DNA from: Acidimicrobiia bacterium
GTDB lineage: Bacteria; Actinomycetota; Acidimicrobiia; IMCC26256; JAENVU01
Direction of reading: 5' to 3'
Length of the DNA: 6,493 nucleotides
Assembly: GCA_017882945.1 (NCBI GenBank)
Contig: JADGON010000232.1
Coordinates: forward strand, 1 to 6,493
Positions 1 to 4,861 of this stretch are shown here, piece after piece. Made by a program: the position numbers and the translations under genes. Position 1 is the first letter of the stretch; each line of letters opens with the position of its first letter. Below the pieces are notes generated by a model. It ran no database searches, was not told the origin of the DNA, and worked only from the letters and a program-made list of their open reading frames with translations.

Positions 1-737
1 TCGGCACCCGGGCCGCGACACCGCACGGCCGGGCCGACGCTCGCGAGCTCGGCGCCGCGCTCGCCCGGGCCGGTGTGGTCGTGGTGAGCGGCCTCGCGAT
101 CGGCATCGACGGCGAGGCCCACGCGGGTGCGCTCGACGCCGGCGGCACTGCGATCGGCGTCGTGGCCACCGGTCTCGATGTCGTATACCCGCGCCGCCAC
201 GGCGCGTTGCACCAACGCGTGCGGGCCCAGGGGCTGCTCGTGAGCGAGCAGCCGTTCGGCATCGGCCCCCACCCCGCCCGATTCCCGGTGCGCAACCGCA
301 TCATCGCTGCGCTCGCCGACGTGACCATCGTCGTCGAGGCCACCCAGCGCGGTGGCGCGCGCATCACCGCTCGCCACGCGCTGGACTACGGACGGTCGGT
401 GCTGGCGGTACCCGGGTCGCGGCGCAACCCGTCGGCGCGCGGCTGCAACGAGCTGCTGGCCGAAGGAGCGCAGCCGTTGCTCGACCCGGCCGACATCGCG
501 GTCGCACTCGACCTCAGCCCGGGCAGCCGGCGACACCCGGCCCGCGGTCGGGAGTCGCTCGAAGGGATGACCGCCGAGGAGCGATCGGTCTTTCGAGCCC
601 TCGGCGGCGAATCCGCGACCGCGGACGAGCTGGTCGGGCGCACCGGCCTCGGACCGGGAGCCGTCGCAGTCGCCGTCTCGGGCCTGGTCCGGGCGGGCCG
701 GGCCACCCGCGCCCACGGACTCGTGTGGCCGATGTGA
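1..737 (+). CDS. dprA: DNA-processing protein DprA, 3' part (5' end outside window)
   Basis: DprA (Smf) binds incoming single-stranded DNA and loads RecA during transformation; in non-competent lineages it is kept as a general recombination mediator in the cytoplasm. The reading frame is open from base 3, giving 244 visible codons. Family size is about 350-380 residues, so the N-terminal helical domain and the start of the Rossmann-like fold lie to the left. Visible motifs in order: GTRAATPHG at the left edge (the family's GSR/GTR loop), SGLAIGIDGEAH (visible residues 29-40), FPVRNRIIAAL, VVEATQRGGARITARHAL, AVPGSRRNPSARGCNELLAEGA, then a C-terminal winged-helix segment (about the last 55 residues). 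Most homologues have Arg or Lys where SGLAIGID has Ile. The gene ends in TGA only 24 bp from the convergent sigma gene. In many actinobacteria it follows yraN and comM; here yraN is 4 kb away on the other strand. Confidence 0.95.
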   Translation, partial: GTRAATPHGRADARELGAALARAGVVVVSGLAIGIDGEAHAGALDAGGTAIGVVATGLDVVYPRRHGALHQRVRAQGLLVSEQPFGIGPHPARFPVRNRIIAALADVTIVVEATQRGGARITARHALDYGRSVLAVPGSRRNPSARGCNELLAEGAQPLLDPADIAVALDLSPGSRRHPARGRESLEGMTAEERSVFRALGGESATADELVGRTGLGPGAVAVAVSGLVRAGRATRAHGLVWPM

Positions 738-761
738 GCCGTGGGCGCGGCGGCTGGCGCG

Positions 762-1289
762 CTACGGGCCCGCCTCTGATGCGTCGGCGGCCTGCATCAC
801 CTTCCGCAACCGTGAGAGGCCGGAGCGGATCCGGCTCTTCACCGTCCCTTCGGGCGCCCCGAGCATCTCGGCGACCTCGCGGTACGAGTGACCTTGGAAG
901 TACGCCAGCTCCACTGCCTCGCGCTCGTTCTCGGGCAGCGCGGCGAGCGCGTCGCGCACCTGAGCTGCGGTGGTCCGCGCCATGACGTCGCGCTCGAGGT
1001 CGTACGCCGGCTCGGCCTGCATCTGCGAGTCGCGCTCCTCGCGACGGCGCCGCGCCGCCTCGGAGCGCACCAGGTCGAGCGCCCGGCCGTGGGTGTGCGC
1101 GAGGAGGTACGAACGCAGCGAACCGCGGCTGGGCTCATAGCGGTCGGCTTGGTGCCAGAGGCGGATGAAGACCTCCTGCACCACTTCCTCGGCGAGTGCC
1201 GGCTCGCGTGCGAGTCGACGCGCCAGCGCCCGGCTGGCGGGGGCGTGTCGCTTGTAGGCCTCCGCCAATGCTGCTTCGTCGGAGCGCAC
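762..1289 (-). CDS. ECF-type RNA polymerase sigma factor
   Basis: A sigma-70 family group IV (ECF) factor of 175 residues from the GTG at 1289; it would redirect RNA polymerase to a small regulon. Region 2 covers residues 8-85, with the polymerase-binding and -10-recognition helices around LAEEVVQEVFIRLW and GSLRSYLLAHTHGRALDLVR. Region 4 covers about 112-165: LPENEREAVELAYFQGHSYREVAEMLG followed by the helix-turn-helix segment APEGTVKSRIRSGLSRLR. The GTG has a GAGG five bases upstream. However, the in-frame codons before it encode DAKLVEAIVRSD, which looks like the normal first helix of ECF factors, and no ATG, GTG or TTG lies between that segment and the preceding UAG. The start is therefore uncertain. 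The gene follows the DUF1295 gene as a probable operon, as in M. tuberculosis Rv0446c-sigK. No anti-sigma gene follows, because dprA converges on it. The SigK-like assignment is only tentative. Confidence 0.92.
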   Translation of the reverse strand: MRSDEAALAEAYKRHAPASRALARRLAREPALAEEVVQEVFIRLWHQADRYEPSRGSLRSYLLAHTHGRALDLVRSEAARRRREERDSQMQAEPAYDLERDVMARTTAAQVRDALAALPENEREAVELAYFQGHSYREVAEMLGAPEGTVKSRIRSGLSRLRKVMQAADASEAGP

Positions 1290-1355
1290 GATCGCCTCGA
1301 CCAGCTTGGCGTCCGAGACGTCCCCGAGCGTGTCGATGTCGAGAGTGTCGCGCCT

Positions 1356-2120
1356 CTAGGACCGCCGAGGTGGGCGGGGCAGAAACGGGCTCGTGTGCGC
1401 CACGTAGTCGGCGTAGCCAGGCCGCCGCTTGGCCATGGACCGCTCGAGCATCGGCACCCCGGACACCCGCCGAAGCAAGATCGTCATCACGAGCGCGCCG
1501 ACCAGGCCGATCGCGCCGAGGCCGCTCTCGGCCGCCACGAGCGCGATTCCCCACCACACGCACGCGTCACCGAAGTAGTTCGGATGGCGTGTGTACCGCC
1601 ACAGGCCGCGGTCCATCACCTGGCCCGCGCTCGACGGGTCCGCCGTGAAGGTCGCGAGTTGCACGTCGCCAACCGTCTCGAATGCGAACCCGACGATCCA
1701 GACGAGCAGGCCGATCGCCGCGAGCACTCCGAGCCCCGGCGAGTCGGGCACCTGACCGAGCTGCACGGGGAGCGAGACGATCCACATCAGAAGACCTTGC
1801 AGCGCGAAGACCGTGACAAGGCTGATGATCGGAAAGCGCGGGCCGTAGTGCTTCCGCATCGCCCGGTACCGGTAGTCCTCCGGCTCACCGTGCTTTCGCC
1901 ACGCGAGATGGGCACTGAGTCGCAGCCCCCAGATCGTGACCATCGCGACGAGCAGCCACTGGCGCGCGGCGTTCCCCTCCGCGATCGAATGCACCACCCA
2001 GGCGACGACGACGAACCCGAGCGGCCACACCGGATCCACGATCGACGCGTCGCGCAACGCCAGGCTGACCAACCACGTCACCAGCATCACCACCCCGATC
2101 GAGCCGGCCGCGGCCAGCAT
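1356..2120 (-). CDS. DUF1295 family multi-pass membrane protein (steroid 5-alpha-reductase/ICMT-like superfamily)
   Basis: A 254-residue integral membrane protein of the DUF1295 (COG3752) family, which shares its C-terminal fold with steroid 5-alpha reductases and isoprenylcysteine methyltransferases. The substrate is not known; lipid modification is likely from relatives and gene neighbourhoods elsewhere. Hydrophobic segments lie near residues 5-22, 31-48, 54-72, 98-117, 130-148 and 186-216. The family signature is clear: MDRGLWRYTRHPNYFGD (169-185), then the cytoplasmic tail KRRPGYADYVAHTSPFLPRPP. The frame stays open to 2372, but its extra 84 residues are Pro/Arg-rich, non-membrane, and run into the divergent cobalamin gene, so I reject them. 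I start at ATG 2120; GTG 2135 (five residues longer) is equally possible, and neither has a strong ribosome site. The gene ends in TAG at 1356 in the same frame as the downstream sigma gene. The pairing mirrors M. tuberculosis Rv0446c-sigK. Confidence 0.87.
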   Translation of the reverse strand: MLAAAGSIGVVMLVTWLVSLALRDASIVDPVWPLGFVVVAWVVHSIAEGNAARQWLLVAMVTIWGLRLSAHLAWRKHGEPEDYRYRAMRKHYGPRFPIISLVTVFALQGLLMWIVSLPVQLGQVPDSPGLGVLAAIGLLVWIVGFAFETVGDVQLATFTADPSSAGQVMDRGLWRYTRHPNYFGDACVWWGIALVAAESGLGAIGLVGALVMTILLRRVSGVPMLERSMAKRRPGYADYVAHTSPFLPRPPRRS

Positions 2121-2135
2121 GACCTGACCGGTCAC

Positions 2136-2350
2136 TGCGCACCGCGCCGGATTGATGCACCGCCTCGATCCATGCACCCATCTTCGATCACCGGTCGTCG
2201 TTGGGGCCACGCCGCGTGCTCGGATCCGTGCGACGTGGCCGGTCGCGTCATCCACGGTCGGCCCCGGCTCCGTAGAGGGCGGTCCGGCCGTGAGCGGGAA
2301 GCCCGATGCGTAGGCTCTCGACGCGGTCGCAGGTGAGGGGACGCTCGGAC
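2136..2350. promoter_or_regulatory. Divergent intergenic region between DUF1295-sigma and the cobalamin-binding gene
   Basis: About 215-230 non-coding bases separate two divergent transcription units, so both promoters and any shared operator must lie here. I see no convincing housekeeping -35/-10 pair on either strand and no clear actinobacterial ECF promoter. The main structure is the tandem repeat at 2155-2190, close to the DUF1295 start. On the other side, GAGGGG at 2335-2340 is a plausible ribosome site ten bases before the ATG at 2351. The function as a divergent promoter region follows from the layout, not from a recognised motif. Confidence 0.5.
2155..2190. repeat. Two-copy imperfect tandem repeat, candidate operator
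   Basis: Two adjoining units share the same pair of boxes in the same order. ATGCACC at 2155-2161 is followed by TCGATC at 2165-2170, and ATGCACC at 2172-2178 is followed by TCGATC at 2184-2189. The units differ by a two-base change in spacer length (17 against 19 bp period). They lie 20-70 bp upstream of the possible DUF1295 starts, where a regulator or sigma would bind. Tandem direct repeats suit a cooperatively binding regulator, but the binder is unknown and the adjacent B12 protein has no visible DNA-binding domain. Confidence 0.5.
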
Positions 2351-3343
2351 ATGGATTACACGGTGGAACCATCCGGCGCTTCCGGCGTGCGCACGGCCCT
2401 GCTTGCCGCCCTCATCGACGGCGACCTCGGGATGGCCTACGACCTCTCGACCGGTCTGCTCGAGGAAGGCGTGCCCTTCGAGGTGCTCGTCACCGACGTG
2501 ATCGCGCCGGTGCAAACCGAGATCGGGCGGCGCTGGGCCGACGGCGACCTCACGATCGCCGACGAGCACGCGTCAACCGCCGCCACCGAGAGCCTGGTCG
2601 CGCTGCTGACCGGCACGCTCGCAATCCCGGACGGCCCCACCGTGGTGATCGCGTGCCCCGAGAACGACACGCACTCCCTGCCCGGCCGGGTCGTCGCAGC
2701 CACACTCGCAGTGCGCGGGTTCCGGGCGATGTTCCTCGGCGCGTCGCTCCCGGCCGAGGACCTGGGCGAGTACCTCGAGCACCAACAGCCGATGGCGCTC
2801 GCGCTCAGCATCTCGATGGGATCCGCCCTCTTCCGGGCGACGCACTCGATCGCGATCGCGCACGCGCACGGCGTTCCGGTCGTGGTCGGCGGCCAGGCCA
2901 TCGGTCACGACGCGGCTCGCACCCGTGCGCTCGGCGCGGAAGCATTCGCCGTCGATGCAACTGCGGCCGCCGAGCTCCTCGATCGGTGGATCGTGCTGCC
3001 CCCGGACCCGCTCACGCCGGATGCACGAATCCACCCCGAGTGCACCACGATCGAGAGCGTCGGCCCCCACCTGGTCGCCACCGCGCTCACCGGGCTCTCC
3101 ACGCCCGCGGCCTCCCCGATCCGCTGGGCCGACGAGCTGACGCGCGTGCTGCACGTGGTCCAGGGTGCTCTGACCCTCGGCGACTCCGAGCTCCTCACCG
3201 AGCACGTCGGTGCGTTGCGATCCGCAGATCGCGCCCACGGCCTCGACCCGGTGCTGGTCGACGCGTCGATCGCCGGCCTCGCGACGGCGATGGACGAGCG
3301 CCTGGTCGCGGCCCGGGCCCTGTTGGTGGGACTCGCCGCTTGA
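2351..3343 (+). CDS. Stand-alone cobalamin-binding protein with CarH-like four-helix and B12-binding domains
   Basis: A soluble 330-residue protein. Residues about 12-90 match the B12-binding-2 four-helix cap and contain W62, then E72-H73, which is the W-x9-EH signature of CarH/LitR adenosylcobalamin photoreceptors. Residues about 95-205 form the Rossmann-like B12 domain: DTH (106-108) supplies the expected lower-ligand His108, followed by SLPGR, then FLGASLPAEDL and a GG pair (180-181) in PVVVGGQAIG. The residue after the Trp, which is His132 in Thermus CarH and ligates cobalt after illumination, is Ala63 here. There is no MerR/HTH domain, unlike CarH. Residues about 220-330 form an unassigned, mostly helical tail. 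I chose ATG 2351 because GAGGGG lies ten bases upstream; an in-frame ATG at 2306 has poorer support. The gene is divergent from DUF1295-sigma. Likely role: a light- or cobalamin-dependent protein-protein switch. The binding domains are secure; the role is inference. Confidence 0.88.
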   Translation: MDYTVEPSGASGVRTALLAALIDGDLGMAYDLSTGLLEEGVPFEVLVTDVIAPVQTEIGRRWADGDLTIADEHASTAATESLVALLTGTLAIPDGPTVVIACPENDTHSLPGRVVAATLAVRGFRAMFLGASLPAEDLGEYLEHQQPMALALSISMGSALFRATHSIAIAHAHGVPVVVGGQAIGHDAARTRALGAEAFAVDATAAAELLDRWIVLPPDPLTPDARIHPECTTIESVGPHLVATALTGLSTPAASPIRWADELTRVLHVVQGALTLGDSELLTEHVGALRSADRAHGLDPVLVDASIAGLATAMDERLVAARALLVGLAA

Positions 3344-3384
3344 CGGGCCGCCGGGCGCGGAACCCGCTGCCACACCAGGGCTTT

Positions 3385-3413
3385 TTGTGCCCATTCGGCA
3401 GGAAGTCAAGTAT
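3385..3413 (+). promoter_or_regulatory. Weak candidate promoter for the zinc-ribbon gene
   Basis: TTGTGC (3385-3390) and AAGTAT (3408-3413) are 17 bp apart, in an AT-richer patch of an otherwise very GC-rich window and 28 bp before the GTG at 3441. Each hexamer matches the sigma-70 consensus at only three positions, so the placement is the main support. Confidence 0.25.
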
Positions 3414-3440
3414 TTCGCCGGCCCGGCCGAAACATGACCC

Positions 3441-3650
3441 GTGAATCTGCACCGGTGCCCTTACGACGGAACTTCGATCGAGGCCGAGGCCTACTCGGGC
3501 GGCTCGTTCCTCTTGTCCTGCACGGCGTGCGGCGCAGCGTGGGAAGCCCACAACTCGCTGGTGCTGCGCGTCACCGCACCGGACTGGGATGCGGTTCGCC
3601 AGGCGAAGGCCGAAGGGCCGGTCGCCTCGGAGCTCGCCCCGCCCGCCTGA
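3441..3650 (+). CDS. Small zinc-ribbon-like protein of unknown function
   Basis: A 69-residue soluble protein with no assigned function. It starts at GTG 3441 and has a candidate metal site made of H4-x-C6 (in LHRCPYDG) and C27-x2-C30 (in SCTACGAAWEA), spaced like the two knuckles of a small zinc ribbon. The second knuckle is followed by AW-E-AH, as in many uncharacterised actinobacterial small proteins. The tail after residue 55 is Ala/Pro-rich and probably disordered. No strong ribosome site precedes the GTG; an imperfect hairpin (3413-3432) lies just upstream. An overlapping frame from ATG 3434 lacks the cysteine pattern, so I reject it. The gene converges on the enoyl-CoA hydratase gene with about 21 bp between stops. 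A DNA- or RNA-binding role is conceivable but not shown. Confidence 0.72.
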   Translation: MNLHRCPYDGTSIEAEAYSGGSFLLSCTACGAAWEAHNSLVLRVTAPDWDAVRQAKAEGPVASELAPPA

Positions 3651-3671
3651 CCGCCTGACGGCCGGTGCTGC

Positions 3672-4460
3672 TCAGCGGCCGGTGAAGCGTGGCGGCCGCT
3701 TCTGAACGAACGCGGCGACGGCTTCGGCGGTGTCCTCGGACTGGAAGTTCATCACCTGCGCGACGTCCTCGAACTCGAGTGCGTCGGCCATCGACACGGA
3801 AAGACTCTGGTGCAACAGTCGCTTGCTGATCGAGAGCTGCACCGGAGGCAGCGCGGCCAGGCGACGCGCGAGCCCGTGCGCGGCCTCCGTCAGCTCCGCG
3901 TGGGCGACGACGCGGTTCACCAGACCGATGCGCTCGGCTTCGGCCGCGTCGATGATGTCCCCGAGGAACACCAGCTCCTTGGCCCGGTGGAGCCCGATCA
4001 GGCGCGGCAGGAGCCACGATCCGCCGAAGTCGATGCTCAGGCCGCGCTGCGAGAAGATCTCGGTGAAGCGCGCCCGATCCGAGGCCAGGACCAGGTCACA
4101 GCCGAGCGCGAGGTTGCAACCGGCACCGGCGGCGACGCCGTTGACCGCGGCGATCGTCGGGATCGACAGCTCGTGGAGCCGCAGCGCCGCCCGACCGACG
4201 AGCCGCATCGATCGCAACGCGCCGCCCACACCGCCCTGCAGGTTCTCGGCGTTGTCGGCATCGGTCAGGTCCGCGCCCGAGCAGAAGCCGTCGCCCGCGC
4301 CGGTGATCACGAGCACCCGGGCGTCGGTCGAGTCCTCGATCTCGTCGAAGACCTCGATCAGCTCCCGCCACATCCGCCCGTTGATCGCATTCTTCTTCTC
4401 GGGCCGGTGCAGGGTGACCGTCACGATGCCGGCATCGCGGTCGACGAGCAGGGTTTCCAC
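3672..4460 (-). CDS. Enoyl-CoA hydratase/isomerase (crotonase) family protein
   Basis: A 262-residue cytoplasmic crotonase-fold enzyme acting on an acyl-CoA thioester, probably in fatty-acid or aromatic-acid degradation. Landmarks: VTLHRPEKKNAIN near the N-terminus; GFCSGADL (58-65), giving one oxyanion-hole amide; IAAVNGVAAGAGCNLALGCD (103-122), giving the second; then FSQRGLSIDFGGSWLLPRLIG (136-156). The two catalytic glutamates of classical hydratase are not at their usual places: Asn116 occupies the first, and the second region reads FSQRG. An aspartate (D144, in SIDFGGS) sits where PaaG-like isomerases and 4-chlorobenzoyl-CoA dehalogenase carry their acid, so isomerase or another crotonase reaction is at least as likely as simple hydration. 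I chose GTG 4460 because GGGAG lies five bases upstream; GTG 4472 would add four residues. The gene is divergent from the tiny membrane protein gene, with no operon partner visible. Confidence 0.93.
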   Translation of the reverse strand: METLLVDRDAGIVTVTLHRPEKKNAINGRMWRELIEVFDEIEDSTDARVLVITGAGDGFCSGADLTDADNAENLQGGVGGALRSMRLVGRAALRLHELSIPTIAAVNGVAAGAGCNLALGCDLVLASDRARFTEIFSQRGLSIDFGGSWLLPRLIGLHRAKELVFLGDIIDAAEAERIGLVNRVVAHAELTEAAHGLARRLAALPPVQLSISKRLLHQSLSVSMADALEFEDVAQVMNFQSEDTAEAVAAFVQKRPPRFTGR

Positions 4461-4497
4461 GGTCACTCCCACGTTCCGAGCGGCATCAAGGCGCCGC

Positions 4498-4510
4498 TAC
4501 GGTAGCCGTG
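4498..4510 (+). promoter_or_regulatory. Probable -10 element giving a leaderless transcript
   Basis: TACGGT (4498-4503) fits the actinobacterial TAnnnT -10 pattern. The GTG start codon of the following small gene begins seven bases after its last T, where transcription normally starts. No Shine-Dalgarno sequence lies between. The mRNA would therefore begin at or next to the start codon. Leaderless transcripts of this form are common in Actinobacteria. No clear -35 is seen. Confidence 0.5.
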
Positions 4511-4620
4511 TGGGTTTCAACCCGTTCCGGGAGCAGGTCAAGCACCGCAGTGACATCTTCCTCGTCGCGGCCGCGCTCGTGGTCGTGGTCGCGCTCGTCC
4601 TCTGGGCCCTGTTCGGATGA
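4510..4620 (+). CDS. Tiny single-pass membrane protein
   Basis: A 36-residue protein with an N-terminal polar, basic segment (GFNPFREQVKHRSD) and one uninterrupted hydrophobic helix from about residue 16 (IFLVAAALVVVVALVLWALF) ending one residue before the stop. The positive charges before the helix predict an N-in orientation. The NPFR plus RSD-helix layout resembles small conserved proteins I associate with actinobacterial genomes; this is from memory and no function is known. GTG 4510 is preferred because the preceding -10-like TACGGT places a transcription start on it; GTG 4508 is in another frame. It is followed by a zinc-site protein gene, with a 7-codon ORF bridging the two. It is easy to miss because of its length and because a longer spurious frame covers it. 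Confidence 0.75.
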   Translation: MGFNPFREQVKHRSDIFLVAAALVVVVALVLWALFG

Positions 4621-4640
4621 GTGACGAGCGGAAGCGATGA
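4617..4640 (+). other. 7-codon bridging ORF overlapping both neighbours by ATGA
   Basis: The ORF encodes MSDERKR. Its ATG shares ATGA (4617-4620) with the stop of the tiny membrane protein, and its TGA shares ATGA (4637-4640) with the start of the zinc-site gene. Ribosomes ending the first gene could reinitiate here and be delivered to the second start, linking translation of the two genes. The geometry is seen directly; the function is inferred, and in a GC-rich sequence the pattern may be chance. Confidence 0.3.
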
Positions 4641-4861
4641 GCCCGAACCGGTTGGATCCGGACGGGCCGGTCGAGGTGCGTCACGTGCAGCCGTACCAAG
4701 CGGTGAAGCTGTACCGGTGTCCGGGCTGTGACCACGAGATCGCCGTGGGTCTCGGCCACGAAGTCGTGGTCCCGACGCTCTCGCCGGAGCTGCGCCGGCA
4801 CTGGCACACCGGATGCTGGTTCCGCGATCAGAAGCGCCGCGGCACCGGACCGTCGCGCTAG
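4637..4861 (+). CDS. Small treble-clef-like zinc-site protein, function unknown
   Basis: A 74-residue protein. A family-typical start (LDPDGPVEVRHVQPYQAVK) leads into YRCPGC (C28 and C31), then GH (H41), then RRHWHTGCW with H55, H57 and C60. Two cysteines followed by a downstream His/Cys cluster suggest a structural zinc of treble-clef or HNH-like type. No nuclease catalytic set is evident. Similar short actinobacterial proteins are often called hypothetical. ATG 4637 is used; GGAAG lies just upstream with short spacing, so translation may depend on coupling from the preceding gene through the bridging ORF. The C-terminus is basic (RDQKRRGTGPSR), compatible with nucleic-acid contact. Its TAG (4859-4861) interleaves with the convergent yraN stop in the sequence CTAG. 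Confidence 0.82.
   Translation: MSPNRLDPDGPVEVRHVQPYQAVKLYRCPGCDHEIAVGLGHEVVVPTLSPELRRHWHTGCWFRDQKRRGTGPSR

Noticed and set aside
737..755. Inverted repeat AGCCG/CGGCT between dprA and the sigma gene as a terminator
   Set aside because: Only a five-base stem with a nine-base loop and no T-tract on either side; expected by chance at this GC content.
888..2336. A 482-codon open frame on the plus strand across the sigma and DUF1295 genes
   Set aside because: It is exactly antisense to two recognisable families. Its product is Arg/His/Pro-rich with no domain, as expected from the mirror of high-GC coding DNA.
2121..2372. N-terminal 84-residue extension of the DUF1295 protein
   Set aside because: Pro/Arg/Thr-rich, without membrane or signal character, and it runs into the start of the divergent gene; family length is met from ATG 2120.
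2573..3409. A 278-codon minus-strand frame opposite the cobalamin-binding gene
   Set aside because: Low-complexity Gly/Arg/Asp-rich translation with no motif, while the plus-strand frame carries clear B12-binding signatures.
3399..3410. TTGACT on the minus strand as a -35 element
   Set aside because: No matching -10 at proper spacing, and it would drive antisense transcription into the B12 gene.
3660..3682. GGCCGG repeats around the convergent stops of the zinc-ribbon and crotonase genes as a bidirectional terminator
   Set aside because: The possible stem is short and interrupted, CCGG is self-complementary anyway, and no T-tract follows.
3730..4620. A 296-codon plus-strand frame spanning the crotonase gene and ending in the tiny membrane protein
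   Set aside because: All but its last 36 codons are antisense to the crotonase gene and Ser/Arg-rich. Only the end, from GTG 4510, looks like a real protein.
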